Shown here piece by piece: positions 1 through 12,369 of a stretch of 64,000 nucleotides of DNA (positions are counted from its first letter, which is position 1; every line of letters starts with the position of its first letter). The stretch is from positions 13,162,001-13,226,000 of the forward strand of contig CM059586.1 in NCBI GenBank assembly GCA_030407085.1, given 5' to 3'. The notes under the pieces are model-generated. The model did no database searches and had not been told where the DNA came from. It was given only the letters and a program-made list of their open reading frames with translations. Position numbers and translations under genes: made by a program. Source of the DNA: Trichopria drosophilae. Lineage: Eukaryota; Arthropoda; Insecta; Hymenoptera; Diapriidae.

Positions 1-764
1 AAAACGAAAATAAAAACAATAATATTTCCTTTGTGTTTTCCATTTGAAGCCACGAAAAATAGAAAATAAGTTTGTAAACAGCCGGTATTTTTAAACTATA
101 ACTTTGTGCCGTGTTTGTTTACATTGTTGCCGGATTGTACAGAAGTAATAGATAAATAAAAACAAATTAATTGCAATTGAGTCAACTGGTTTATAGTTGA
201 CCCAAATCATAAATATAGTTGTAACAAGTATTTTATATTTGTCTCGTAAGTACACTTGTTTCATCAGTAATACAATTGGAGCAAATGTAATTTTTGATAA
301 ATATTGTTTCCTATACTATCTATAGACGGAGGAGCGAGATTACACAGAGGAAAAGGATTGTTTACGATAAAGAAGGCTTCTTAATCGTTAAGAAATCGTA
401 TATTTAAATATGTCGAATCCAATCATTTTTTGAGTATGAAATAATTTCATATAAAGCTAATAATTCATGATGAAAAAACGCATTTTATATCTTAATAAAT
501 GTCCATTAAATGCAACTACATATTTCTTAATATTTCCAAAATATGGAGATTGGAGTCGTAAATAATCGTAACATAACCTCAAATGACAACACGAATGTAT
601 TGTTGTGGTTTATAAGAACCAAAGTGGAAGTTTTATTATTATTTATTAAATTTACTTGAAATTAGTTTCAGTGTTGATTTATAGTCTTATGCACTCAGAA
701 ATATAAATAGTAAGTTTAGCTAAATGATAGAAAATAATTCTTTAGTACAAATAAATAGATTTTT
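1..764. other. A+T-rich non-genic DNA
   Basis: No open frame above about 60 codons and no repeat that I could pair within the window. A donor-like GTAAGT sits at about 244, but stops crowd every frame upstream of it. A 12-bp word (AATTCTTTAGTA, 736-747) recurs just beyond the neighbouring inverted-repeat element at 1051-1062. Confidence 0.6.
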
Positions 765-1051
765 TAACAAATAATAAATTCAAATTTGGAGGCTTTAATC
801 CTGCAAAACAATTGTTTTTTTAACATATTTTCGGGTTCTTCAGATTTTTCATAGAACTAACATCTCAAGTCAGCATTTTTAACATTTTTCTTTAAAAATG
901 TTTTTTTCAAAAAGCCGCCTGTTTGGGAATCGAAATTATTCCTACATATGGCGCATGAAAAATATTTCAATGCTGAAATGTTTAATTGATGCAATCACCA
1001 CCAATTGCGTTGCAGGATAAAAGCGTCCAAATTTGAATTTATTATTTGTTA
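765..1051. mobile_element. MITE-like element with 42-bp terminal inverted repeats
   Basis: The first 42 bases (765-806) and last 42 bases (1010-1051) are inverted copies differing at only two positions. Both ends begin TAACAAATAATAAATTC and run through CAAATTTGGA to ATCCTGCAA. The 200-bp interior is A+T-rich with no open frame, so this is a non-autonomous element. The 12-bp direct repeat AATTCTTTAGTA occurs at 736-747 and 1051-1062, but the left copy lies 17 bp outside the inverted end. It is therefore not a clean target-site duplication. Superfamily is not assigned. The near identity of the ends suggests recent activity or palindrome maintenance. Confidence 0.85.
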
Positions 1052-1062
1052 ATTCTTTAGTA

Positions 1063-3679
1063 GTTTTTATACCTAGATTTCCATATCTAACTAAAATTTA
1101 GTAAATGCAACTTTCGACTAGTTATCTATATGCAACTATAAAAACTTCAAAATTAATCCTTCACACCGAGTAACTCATTAAATTTACTTATCTCTCGAGT
1201 ATCTAATCTGAATCTGAATTAACTAAATTTTAATCAACTTACGGAAATACAATAATAAAAAATAGGAAAGTAGTCATTTTATTAAAACTGCTAAATATAT
1301 TTCTCGGCACATACAAATATTTGTTAAAATATTTGATAATTTTTTTAAATAGGTTTAAAGGTTTAAAAGTTTCTTTACTTTTAATATATCATGTTAATAT
1401 TAAAAGTAAGATGTATTTCTTTTTTATAAGACCTAATTCTAGGGCATTGACTTTTCTTTAGGCGCTGTCTGGCGGTTTAATTAATAAACTCATGAAAGTC
1501 TACGTAACTAAGATTAACCAGATAAATTAAAATGTCAATTTCGACTTGATCTGCATGATTATTCAAACCAGTTCGATGAAATGTAAATTTTATTGGATAA
1601 AGTAAATACAATATAAAATCCATATCGCTTATTAATTCGTCTGGCGTTCTCTCATTTTTATCAAAATGAAATTCAAAGATTTTAGTAGAATGCATATTTT
1701 AACGATTTAAAGATAGCAGAGAATCATTTCCTGATTTGTATTTATTTCATTCATGAAAGCTGACAAATTTTAACTTCATTTTTGTTTAACCTTTGTGTGT
1801 AAAGATATTTTTAGAAACAAAAATATACACTTTGTTTGGCAACAGTGGCAATTTAAGGATAAACGCAGTTTAATCTTCCAATTTTTGTACTTTTTCCTAT
1901 TGTGTTATGCTTAATTTGCAAATACTTTTAGAAAATAAAAATCTCTCACTATTGCAGTTCGTCTACTTTAAAATAAACCATATTTGCCAATGTGCCAATG
2001 AGAGGGCGAGGGGAGTGGGATTGTACATCTCTATTCCATTTTTATTTCAATTCATTTTAAAATTGTATAATTAATTCTTAAGGTAATGATTTTTGGTAAT
2101 TTTTTTAAAGAAACTGCTGCATGGAATGTTTTAATATTTGTGGATTCGTAAAAAATACATGATAACATTTTTGGGCCAAAAAACATAAAATTTTTGTTTT
2201 CTTATTTATAATATCCGAAGGCTAAAAAAGTGCTCTTCATAGCATTTTTTAATAAAAATTAAAAATTTCTCGCATAAATTTGACGGTTTATTACTTGCCC
2301 CAATAAAATATTTATTTGAACGGAAAAGTGATCTTTAACGGAATGGAGAAACATGTATAAAAAATGTTGCGATAAGAATGAAATTATAAGTTATGCTCTT
2401 GAAATGATGAGTTATGCTCTTGAGAATTTTTACAAAATATTCGTGGCTCTTAATGGACTCTTATGACAAGTATATTTTTACTTGGATCACATCTCGTTTT
2501 GACCTTCATCCTCTTTCGTAACAAATAATTAAAAGTTGCAATCGACACTGAAGTGATGATTGCAGCGAAGATCTAACCTAGGAAAATTAAGAGAATGATC
2601 TAGATTCCTATTTTGCAATCGTTTACTAAGAAACTTATGTGAAGCTGCACCGCCAAGTCATTTCTTGTCTCTCGACAAAGTCCGCGAGTCAGAATAAACA
2701 GCAAACGGTACGACTAGTGAGACTTTTTTAATCGTGGATGAACGTAAAGAACACTGTTTATGTTTCTCTGAACTGCGGTCTAGAGACAAGGTCCCTCGTG
2801 TCCGCACGGTTAATTGAGAAGTCAACGACTATTTCGATCTGGTGACTTCGATTTACGTGCGTATATTCTTGCAACTTCCCCATTATACATTGAATGAGCT
2901 TTGCTTTACCCGAAGAGCGAATAGAAATCGACATTGCTTTCGTTAAAGCTTGAAACAAATTTTAACAGAATTGAAGGAGAAAAATGCAATCGTAAAATCC
3001 GTCTGCGTTTCTTCAAATAGAAAATATAGTCTTGTGTTTATGAGCAAAGTATTTCCAATGAGAAAAGGGAAATAAATGTACTTGGTCCGTGTTTAAAGAA
3101 AAAGAGATTCCTATTCCTAGTTATTCAATTACAAGTTCCAAAGGAAGAGATTTTTTAGATTAATCTTGATTGTTTAATGCAATTTCTTATCAAAAGATTA
3201 AGTAAAGTCAGACTCAGATTTGAACGCTAGGTTCTCCTGTGAGACCAACACAAGATGATCCAGTGTCCTTTATTTTTTGATAATGAGTCCAGTTACATAA
3301 AATTCTGATAATCCCATAAAAGCACTTAACAAATCCAATGAATTCTTGCTACAGAGAATCTAAAAGCAATTGATATTGAATGCTTTAGAAAAATCCTGTG
3401 AAATAGATTTTTGAAAATCTCCCCAGTATAAACAAGAGAGACCAGAATAAATGTCCAAATTTACCTTATTGTCCACTAAAATTGTCGAATAAAACTGAAG
3501 GTCCACTATAATCAAATGCTAAACTGGGTAAATCAAGTACAATACATAAAATCAATATGATGTTTATCATGTTAAAAATATTCATTAGATTAGAAAGATA
3601 AGAATTTTTTGGGTCTCAGAAAGGAAAAAAATTATGAGACCTTCGCAACTTTCAGACTGAAAATTGCACACAATTTGCG
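1063..3679. other. A+T-rich non-genic DNA
   Basis: Low-complexity A/T runs throughout. The two short minus-strand frames (1477-1695, 2758-2958) lack splice or composition support. The only structured item seen is the 21-bp tandem duplication at 2380-2421. Confidence 0.55.
2380..2421. repeat. 21-bp tandem duplication, two copies
   Basis: GAAATTATAAGTTATGCTCTT (written with two differences in the second copy) occurs twice head to tail at 2380-2400 and 2401-2421. It is too short to classify and probably arose by local slippage. Confidence 0.8.
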
Positions 3680-4140
3680 AAGACCTAACAGCCAACCGTC
3701 TGAATCGAATTTGGCGGAGCACGCAAACATCGTAGTGATCGAAGCACAGAAACAAGTCAATTAACGCCGGGGAGTCCGACTTAATTAGAGGAGGCGAAAC
3801 GACTTGGGAGGGCCACCGAATAAAGACTCAGGATTTAATCGGACTGGTCGAACGATTGGTCGACAATGTAAGAAATTATAAATATCTAGGGACTCGCGCT
3901 AGATTTAATATGGCGATATCTTGGACGACGACAGCCATTGGACAAGGGGGGCGCGCCGGTATTTTCGGAAACTTTGTAACTTGTTTCGCGTCTTTGAACA
4001 ACTGCCTCCATCTTAAATCCCCTGTGGCTTTTACCGCGCGAGCTTCCCAAATTTACGACCCTCCGAGGACGCGGCACGATAATTGAGACCTTCGATCTTG
4101 CCGCTCGCTTCGCGGGAACTTACGGGCAAAAATTTTGTAT
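3680..4140. other. G+C-richer CpG-containing island
   Basis: This block contrasts sharply with its A+T-rich flanks and is rich in CGA, TCG and GCGC words, including GGCGCGCC near 3950. Overlapping open frames on both strands (3856-4086 plus, 3886-4077 minus) are what lower stop density gives by chance. A GTAAGT on the minus strand at 4123-4118 could be a splice donor, but no acceptor is evident. Candidate conserved regulatory DNA or exon; undecided. Confidence 0.4.
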
Positions 4141-4924
4141 CTCTTTTGATCCTCCAAAACATCGATTATTAGATTAGCTAGTCTGCAGAATGGACCTCAC
4201 ACGAGACCCATTCGTACTTTCCCCCCAGGATTTTTTAACATGTTATTCAGCGCGAATAATCGATTAGCATTCGCGGTTCTTATTGATACATCGATGTTCC
4301 ACCCAAGCAAAATGCTGTCTATCAAAATTTAGTCGCGGGTATTCAAGATGTTGATGGTTTATTGCCAAACATGCGGAATGTGTATTTCCCCCTTTTTGCG
4401 TGTGTCTCGTCGCAGAAGCAACACTGTCATGAGATCTTGAATCATCTGGACCTCAAAAACTTCTGTTTTCTGAACGTCTTAATTCAAGATATTACACTTA
4501 AAAACAAATGAAGTAAGTCGTCAGTCTAATAAAGAGTAGTTAACATATTTTGATTATTTGGAGTATACTTTGAATCACATCACTAATAGGTTTACCAGAC
4601 ATTTATTGCCTGGTATTTTTGCATACTTCATAAATACTGACATAAAAACTGACATAAAAAACTGACATTTTTAGGTCGGGATTTTGGACAAGTTTTGTTA
4701 GAAATGCAAGATTTTGTTGACTATTTCTTGGACAGTTTTATAACACAATTTTTATACAGTGTTGAAACAATTTAATTTCTTAGATTGTTCTGTGAACTTA
4801 AAAACATACAAAAGAGTTTAAATTCTCTATGTTTTAGGGATCTAGAAAATGTAAATTATTCCTATTTACATCGTCACATACATAGATATTTGCATACAGA
4901 AACACACAAACCATATTAATGTAA
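4141..4924. other. A+T-rich DNA with a short tandem array
   Basis: Three tandem copies of ACTGACATAAAA lie at about 4636-4668. Nothing else was recognised, and no frame is worth calling. Confidence 0.5.
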
Positions 4925-5208
4925 ATGATTCCCCATCCTAAGTTATATACGACTCCTTTCAATTCGTCCTAAGTTACAACCGAAACCCTGCTAATTACTT
5001 CCCGGCCTTACCCCCTCTACCGCGAGTGTGGGCGTAACCGAAGCATTCCAATCTTTGCCGATCCCTGCCGAATAAAGTTGCGAAGCGCAGCGAAACGATA
5101 TGGTGGGGAGACAAGAGAAATAGGCTAGTATTACTTTGAACAAGGCAAATGAATAACTTAGAACTATGGTATAACTTTGGGCAATGGTACTTAGGGTGGG
5201 GAGTGATG
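4925..5208. mobile_element. Degenerate pogo-like MITE, CCCCATCCTAAGTTATA family
   Basis: The left end carries CCCCATCCTAAGTTATA (4931-4947), the terminal word of the intact element at 35850-36111. The right end carries the inverse, CTTAGGGTGGGGA (5190-5202), with mismatches. The interior at about 5085-5115 resembles, inverted, the CTCCCCCACCATGTCGTTTT segment shared with the 35.9-kb and 57.5-kb copies. The true boundary bases and TA duplication are eroded, so this is an old copy. Confidence 0.6.
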
Positions 5209-5413
5209 TAAGTATGAGTATGCTTAATAATTGCCTAATAATTGGTTTTAATTTTTACAACGGATGTTGTAAATCATTAACATCAAGAGTATTCTTCACA
5301 CCAAAGTATTGAAAGTATTTTGTATGTAATAGGTATCTTAACATAATTCAACTACTTTTACCAGTGGTCATGCAGCGACTCGTCCCATGAGTAAAATACG
5401 GTAAAAATATCAC

Positions 5414-5474
5414 GAGCAGAGATATAATTTATTTTCTTTCGCAAACGTAGTAAAATGAAAATTCTACGCCATTG
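5414..5474 (+). repeat. Short dispersed repeat, copy 1
   Basis: About 61 bp homologous to 5983-6045 in the same orientation. Both share GTAGTAAAAT, AAAATTCTACGCCATTG and the preceding AGCAG...TTTGCAAA context, 570 bp apart. Probably two relics of one element or an old segmental duplication. Confidence 0.65.
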
Positions 5475-5982
5475 TTAATATTTCATACATCTGAACAAAC
5501 ATCCATTATGGCCATTTTGAGACATTAATTTATGTATTTTGTTTTGGTTTAAATTTAATTAGTTCTCCATTTACTGGACTGGAATACATCAGACTCAAAA
5601 ATGTATTTTTAATATTGGTGAATCACAAAAAGGTCTTAAATGGCATAACGATATTTCGTTTGGAATGCAAAAGTTACTAGAAACTGTTGTAAGTCTACTC
5701 AGTGGCAGGTCACTCTAAAAATAGTATAGGTACATGGCAATAATGTTTAAGAAAAAGGAAGAAAAAGAAAATTTCCTTTGACAGTTGATGTGTTTTCTTA
5801 CTGTTAATCAAATATTAAGAATTGACCATAAGTTATAATCTTAGATACGAAAAACTCTATATTTTTACTTTGTCAGTCAAATATTACCTAATATACACAT
5901 AACTCGTCACTACCTTAAGAAGGAGCTGATTAACAAAATTTGCATAAACTTAAGTTGGTTGGAAACGACATTAACAATAACT

Positions 5983-6045
5983 AGCAGCGAAAGATATTTT
6001 TAATTATCTTTGCAAAAGTAGTAAAATTAAAATTCTACGCCATTG
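5983..6045 (+). repeat. Short dispersed repeat, copy 2
   Basis: Partner of 5414-5474. It shares AATTCTACGCCATTG exactly at its 3' end, while the 5' half has small indels. It borders directly on the G+C-richer block at about 6050-6190. Confidence 0.65.
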
Positions 6046-6049
6046 CATC

Positions 6050-6190
6050 CGAATGGAGATTGACGAAGGAAATTCTGTCGGATATTGCGTACATCATATA
6101 AGCCGCGACATTCCCGAAGTTAAGAGATGACGGCGAAGACGCAGTCTCATTAGACTGAACGAGCGCGAGCGAACTTGGCGAATCCCGGTG
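6050..6190. other. Small G+C-richer island
   Basis: A CpG-containing patch overlapping a 72-codon minus-strand frame (6094-6312). The frame shows no recognisable domain and no flanking splice consensus. Confidence 0.3.
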
Positions 6191-8135
6191 ATTCGGGCGA
6201 AGACATGAAAAGTTTGCGAAATTGTTGAAATTTCCATCTTGAGAGATTCCCTCAGGATCGAGGAAATCATGTGGAAAAACTCAATTTTAAAAAGGAATGG
6301 GATTGATGCCATAGAATTCCATGGAAAACAAATGCAACCGTGTTAGGTTGACATAAAACGAAATTAAAAGATTAATTTAGTCTTGATTTTGCTGTATTTA
6401 ATCAAACAATAGAAATGTGACCATTTTCAATTCGTCTTTGGTGTAGAATCCAGATTTTATATGAAAGCATTCTTTTTCTTAAACATAAAAAGTATCGTGG
6501 CCGATAACCGCAAATTTCATTTCCTGATCTATCTAAAGTATCTTTTTAAAGTATTCACAACAATTTTAGTATATTGAAGTAATTCTAACCTATACTAATT
6601 CACAAAATGACATTAAGAATTCGCCACCGCCATATCGTATCATGATTAATAATTGGATGCATATTTTTGTCGGACTATCAATAACATATATTAACATTCA
6701 TTAGTTTAAAATTAATATGTTGTTTATATTATTAAGAAGTGTTTCTTATTCTTGGAATTAAACATCCGCGAACATACCTATTATGATATAAAGTCTTCTT
6801 TCATCATGGAATCACCATGTGATGAGAAAACCTGCTTATCTCTTGCTCCATTTTTTTGTCAAATCTTTTTTGGAAAAAAAAATTGCTACAAATACTCCAA
6901 ATACAATTTATAATAGTTCTTCATATCGGTTTGGTAATTTTTCTGATACAAATTGTGTTAAAATATATTTCAATTTCTTGATTATTTTTCTCGAATTCGT
7001 TTGGAATAAAATCTACAAACCAAATCATAAACAATGCTACATTAGATAAATAAACATTGTTTTTGAGAACAACTAGATGGGGCTAAGTTCTAACACCATT
7101 ATTGCAAACAAAGTGACTCAAAATAAGCAATTAATATTTTTATGCCTTTGTTATAACAAAAAATATCATGGACCAGATGCCGCTAGAAATTTTGGCGTCA
7201 AAATATATAAACTACTTCTGGAAAATTGCGAGAAAGCGAAAGGAAAAGGTCCCTAGAGTGTCACTATACTTCAACGGGTTTACGATCATTTATCAGTTAA
7301 ACAATTAAAAAAGTATCATTAATAAATGAAATACTTGGGATACTTCATGTTAATCTTTAAAAAAATAAAAGCATTTTTAAATCAACAATTGTTTTTATAC
7401 AGAATATTCCTTAATCAAGGAAATTTACTTTAACCGTGCGTTGCAGATAAAAACATTTTACGTGAGTTGTGTTGCATTCGTTCGGGATTTCTGACTATTT
7501 AGAAAATATCGTTAGAATAGAAATGACTTCTTTTGGAAGAAATCGAAATGAACGCATTTCAGTAGTGAAGCAGGATTACTATGTATACGGATGTTCGCGC
7601 GGCCATCATCTAGACAGTTCGAACTTTTACAGCCGCCGTCATTCATTCCGCCCCGAGAATCGCTGAATTCACCCTTCAAACTTTTTGGTAAGAAAGTATT
7701 CTTCTTGTTGTTTTACTTCTTACGGTTAAGAAACGTTAGGAGAAAACGTTATAACGTTGTAAAAAATAAATTACGATTCGCAAAAATTTTCGCAAAATGT
7801 CGTCGCATTTCTTGAAACGTAACAAATATATAAACTAACTATTGAGAAGACAGAAAATTTGAGTGATTCCAGAAAATTGAACTATACAAAACTCAAAATA
7901 TTATAAAATATATTGGTAAAATGGTTGTCTTTATAATTAACCACATTCTGATTCTGTACGGAGAGAAAACAGAATTAAATGGAAACATTTAACAAAATTA
8001 ATACATTATTTCTGCGTCTCTTAGATTACGAAAAGAAATGATCCAAAAAAGGCTTTCCGATTTTTTATTTTAATCACGGGACTGGTCTCTCCTATGATAC
8101 ACGGAAACTTGGACTACTTTTTTAGAAGGGATGAA
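6191..8135. other. A+T-rich DNA, no gene seen
   Basis: Plus-strand frames at 6819-7049, 7469-7666 and 7591-7815 are short, K/N/F-rich translations typical of A+T-rich non-coding DNA. A brief CpG-containing patch lies at about 7580-7670. Confidence 0.5.
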
Positions 8136-8360
8136 CTAATCAGCCCGATGTCGCTCAAAGCATCTTGTACCCCCCACCTCCGACTGTTCCATTCCCCTCC
8201 CTCTCTCATTTCTCCTGTCCCAAACCATTAATATTGCGCAATGCAAGAGAAAAGGAGAATCATAGATAAAACTGCGCGGGTGTCGACAACGTGGTCGGAG
8301 GTTCGAGATGCTCGACGCGCCGCTATGCGGTTTAGTTAGTTGGCCTCCAGAAAGCAACAA
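8136..8360. other. G+C-richer island with pyrimidine tract
   Basis: Contains a C/T-rich run at about 8167-8215 followed by CpG-rich DNA. The 74-codon minus-strand frame spanning it resembles no protein I know and is probably fortuitous. Confidence 0.35.
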
Positions 8361-8464
8361 TGAAAAATCGGCAAGTAGCCACAGATTTCAAAGAAAACAA
8401 AATCAAAGATATCTGAAATAAAACAACGCTCCTTTATTCAAAGTTATACTTCTTCTCATGACAG

Positions 8465-8706
8465 AAGAGACTCCAAAAAAGATAAGTCTATCTGAAAAAA
8501 TACATCTTATGGATATTAAAATATTTTTTATGATGAGATTAATTCAAGAATCTATAAAAACTGGATTCAATAATTTTATTCATTGTATTAATACTAAACT
8601 TTTAAGACTTTTAAAAAATGATAAGCCAACCGTAAAAACTGTCAGCGAACCGGAAATTAAATTACGTAATTCAATTCAGTTAATGTTTTCATTAGCTCGG
8701 GAAAAG
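8465..8706 (+). CDS. Possible coding exon (low confidence)
   Basis: An open frame that could be an internal exon. A pyrimidine-rich run ending ATGACAG (8458-8464) can serve as acceptor, and GAAAAG|GTATAA at 8706/8707 as donor. If instead the ATG at 8458 is used, it is an 84-codon frame ending at the donor. The product would be basic and rich in Lys, Ile and Leu, starting near EETPKKISLSEKIHLMD, with no recognisable domain. Another short frame at 22616-22719 ends at the same AAG|GTATAA donor word, but nothing links the two. Base composition is no different from surrounding non-coding DNA, so chance is a strong alternative. Confidence 0.2.
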
Positions 8707-8712
8707 GTATAA

Positions 8713-8985
8713 AATTGCAGCCCTTTCGATAAGATAAACGGGAGAATAGATAAGGGGCAGGCGATGTCCAGACCGGTGATGAAAAGTGTACCGATCGGTA
8801 CGAGAGGTACACAAAAAGGGTCGACGTGGTTGATGGAGTCGACGAAACGAGGTCGATTCTAGAGCGACCTCACGTATCTCCGTGCCAATCTAATACACTC
8901 TGAGAAGGAAGATAGTGCAACTCGGGATTGGACGATCTCGGAATACCCAGAAGAAACTCCGCTGGATGGACGGTACCAAATATAA
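8713..8985 (+). pseudogene. Two in-frame open segments split by one stop, possible decayed exon
   Basis: In one frame, 49 codons (8713-8859) are followed by a single TAG (8860-8862) and 40 more codons to TAA at 8983-8985. The second segment reads acidic and protein-like (…TRDWTISEYPEETPLDGRY) with GC-rich third positions. The bases before it, ATTCTAG, could be a 3' splice site, which would remove the stop. No family was recognised. Because this island has more G+C than its surroundings, long stop-free stretches are less surprising here. Either a terminal exon, a broken gene, or chance. Confidence 0.18.
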
Positions 8986-9264
8986 ACATACGTATATAGA
9001 TGTAGCGAGTGCAACGGGATACGAAAGCTCATAATGAAAAATGAAGATGCAGGGAAAGAAATGTACTTCCATAAAAAGGTATTTTTGAAAATTCGTTTCT
9101 GCAATTTCCGCAAACGAATAGTTTTAGTTAATAATAGTTAATAGTTATTTTTATAGTAATTAGTACATTTCAAGTTTTGATATATTAGGGTCGCAATAAT
9201 TATTTTCTTAATAAATCGGCAATGGGCATTACGTATAAAATAAAGTAAATAAAAATGTTAACAG

Positions 9265-9500
9265 GACGACTGTCCGACTTTTCGTAGTCGCTTTCTTGAA
9301 GTCGCAAAACTAAACCACATGGCGGCGCGCCGAGCCCGTTGTGCCCCTTTCCAGATTCTCGATTTTCGCGCGTTTTTCTCTATGCTTTACCCCTTAAACC
9401 GCACAATACGATTGGTGAAAGATGAATCGGTAAAAGGGAGAGAGGGACATAGCTTCGGGAGATTAGATTATCAGAGGGTGGGGGCACAGGGTGCTTGTAA
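9265..9500. other. G+C-richer island with GGCGCGCC palindrome
   Basis: Holds ATGGCGGCGCGCC at 9319 and a 65-codon plus frame after it. There is no signal peptide, domain or donor at the frame end. The GGCGCGCC word also occurs in the island near 3950. Regulatory or 5'-UTR DNA is possible. Confidence 0.3.
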
Positions 9501-10903
9501 CTACATGGTTAATTGATTCGAAACTTGCTTCAAAACTATTGACATGTACACTTTAACTTAAGTATTCGATTCAATATTTTAATTTCAAATAATTCAACAT
9601 GCGCATCTACTTCTTGACCCGTTTTGCATTGAAAATTGAAAAGAAATATTTGACATATGATCCTTATACAAATACATGCTTGCTTCGCTCCGACGTCAGA
9701 CTCATACTCATAGACAAACTCCTACTTTGCTCCCTAGTTGCACAATGTACTATAATATAACATGCACAGAAATGGTATAGGACATTTTACCATTCTTAAG
9801 CGAGTTACTTTCATTAATAATAATCTTACTGATAAGTATAGAAAACTAAATTAATTTATTAGTATACATTAACTGATAATATTATATAATAACTAAATTT
9901 CGTGTCGCAATATGCATTTAACTGTAAACAGTAAATTTATAAATTTAAACAGAAAGAATTACTAGTAATTTAGTTAATAACCTATCTATTTCCTTTATTA
10001 TTAAGTTTTTATTAAATATCATCGAGAGGATAAAATAATTTTATATTAATTGGAGTATACCTTTACCGAGGTCTGCTGATACGAAATCTTCCATACGCAT
10101 TAAATGAAAAGAGACCAATAAGGGCAAATTCAAGACGAAATGTTTATGGTTTCCGGTGATAGCATCTTACTTTATTTATTCTTACTCAAGATATAATTAT
10201 GAAATTTCTATATACGAGATAAAACACAAATTGTATATATTAGAGGACGAACACGCAATTCAGAAAAAATAAACAAAAATGTGAAAATACGAACGAAACG
10301 GGATTTTCGCCCAACTCTGGATTTGATATTTCATTTAATATTTTCCACTTTTAATTGACCGATGCACAATTTAAACACCTTGCAGTCACGAATACGTATT
10401 TATAATAATCTAATCGTATTCTAATATACTCTATGAATTTCTTACAATTAGAGTGAGAATTTACTCTTTGATAGTGTTGCTCAATTTTTACTCCACGTGG
10501 GCTGCGTTTTCACTTCCCAAACAGTGCAATGTCACTCGTTAAGAGCCAAAATTCACTGTTTGATAGAGTTTCTCTATTGGCACTCCGTAACGTGTGAATT
10601 CTCACTCTTTATGATGTAAAATAAATAGTGCGGGTAGAATGAAAATTCTTTCTCGAAGGGTAAGACTTTTTACTCCAAGAAGAAAAATGTCATTTTGCGC
10701 CCTGTCTATGAAATAGTGTGTTATGAAAAAAAATAATAATTTGGGTTATTTTAAACGCTGAAACCGCATCAAATTTCGAAAATTCGAAAACAAGAATCCA
10801 ATGAGACTGTTAAAAGTGGTAAATTTATAAGGTCCCTTTTATTACTTTTAAATCTCTCTAGTGGAAATTATCTTATCAAACTAACATTTATATCAAAGTA
10901 CTT
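9501..10903. other. A+T-rich DNA with repeat fragments
   Basis: Contains the 9698-9750 fragment listed separately. At 10448-10610 there are two diverged, roughly 100-bp direct copies built around TTTGATAGWGTTKCTC and ACTCC..CGTG. CATTTTGCGCCCTG at 10690 resembles the ends of the CGTAAA repeat family at 18.4, 27.8, 39.4 and 63.3 kb. Confidence 0.45.
9698..9750 (+). repeat. Fragment homologous to the MITE end at 35 kb
   Basis: Shares CCTACTTTGCTCCCTAGTTG and the preceding CAGACTCATACTCAT-like context with 35019-35080. No matching left end was found upstream, so this is a solo right end. Confidence 0.7.
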
Positions 10904-10907
10904 ATGA

Positions 10908-11205
10908 GTTCACAGGTTGTGAATCAGCGAGCAGATTGTAAAAATTCAAAATGGCCGATCCAATATGAAGGACAACATTTTTTAGTTCATCTGATTTGTT
11001 TTAAACTCCTTACTTGTTTTTTTTTGCAATCGCTGATTACTAATCTGAAATTAATTTTGAATAATTCAAAATGGTGGATCCAAATCATGCGGACATACAT
11101 TTTTAATTTCGTTGGATTCCCTCAAAACTCGTTACTAGGGGTTTTTCGGGGTAACTAATAACGAATTTTATGCCAGATTTTGAAAACTTAAAATGTTGGG
11201 TTTGA
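10908..11205. repeat. Degenerate TTCAAAATGG repeat cluster
   Basis: Two direct, diverged copies of the phrase AATCAGCG…AAATTCAAAATGGCCGATCC occur near 10921 and 11028, with GGTTTTTCGGGGTAACTAAT near 11140. This is the vocabulary of the foldback at 43891-44508 and, in part, of the one at 57647-58984. It looks like an old, rearranged member of that family. Element ends were not found. Confidence 0.6.
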
Positions 11206-12184
11206 AATTACAAAAAATATCCAAACCTTAAATGTTCAAAAAGTCAGTTTTTCGTTTTTTTCTTATCTTCATTTTAATAGAATAGGAATGCATTCTGAAC
11301 GATTAAGATTTTCCAATGATGATCGAAAATAGACAATAATAGAAAAAAGAAAGTGGCGGACTTCAACATGGCCCCTAAAAATACGAAAATACAGTTTTTT
11401 GTCAGAAACTATATAGAAATCAGAGATCGGCAATATTAGTGGCATAAAATACATTCTATTTTAAAATAGCTACAAAATATATGAAAACATAGCTGTAATG
11501 TTTTTCACATTTTTTCATTTACTTTTCAACGAAATTCAATTCAATGGGTACATCAATACCTATTCGCCATTGATCATTTGTAGGGAGTTATTAATTTTGT
11601 ACATTTCTTTAATTGTTGCTGATTATAATATGAAGTGATGACTTTTGAAAATTTCTAAGATTTCGGAGGCCTTTTATAACTCGCCTGTTTTAATTGCACG
11701 ATCTAAGGAGATTTTAGCTGAATCAATAACGTTTTTCAAGGTGAAATATTGGATGAAAAATCGACAAAATCTATGAAAAATGCGCATTTTTTTTCATTCG
11801 AAACAAAAAAAAACGATAAATCAAGTTTTTTTAAACTTTAAACATCACCAATCGAAAAAGCACCCTCATGAACATCCGGATATAAAATTATACAAATTTA
11901 TTGTTTTCATCGAGTACTGTCGTGGAATCGCAAACTTCGAAAAATTGTAATTTTGACTTTAAAGGATCAAAATAATTGTACTGAATCTTTTTTGAATACT
12001 TATTAAAAAAATTATCCAACATACACAAGACAATATAAATATTGTTTGTGTTGAACTCTCGCGCATGAAATAAGACATGTAAATGAATAAAAATAAAGAA
12101 TTTTTGCGGCAGAAAACAAGCCATTAACGGGAATGCAGTAAGCAGTATAAATGTAAAGTAGGGTGATAGAGACTAAAGTGCCGA
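11206..12184. other. A+T-rich DNA, nothing recognised
   Basis: No supported gene or paired repeat. Minus frames at 11269-11454, 11888-12124 and 12012-12326 have F/I/Y-rich translations expected of A+T-rich spacer, and the last runs into the complement of a purine tract. Confidence 0.5.
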
Positions 12185-12325
12185 AAATCGTGAAAAAGGA
12201 AAGCAGTGCGATAAAAAAATGGCCAGTAGAAAAAAAGAAAAAAAAGACAATTAAAAGAGGAGGGGGTAGAGAAAGAGTCAAAGAGAGAGGGAGGGAGAGG
12301 AGAGTAAGAGAGCGACAGTCGGTCA
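12185..12325 (+). repeat. Homopurine tract
   Basis: About 140 bases made almost entirely of A and G, grading from A-rich (GAAAAAAAGAAAAAAAAGA-like) to GAGAGGGAGGGAGAGGAGAG. The opposite strand is a polypyrimidine run. Such tracts can form triplex structures or lie near promoters. A short CpG-containing block with the inverted pair CGAACTTC (12396-12403) and GAAGTTCG (12420-12427) follows. Confidence 0.8.
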
Positions 12326-12369
12326 CGAGAAACGTTGCAATTTTGTGGATCGTTGCCCTGTAATAGAAC

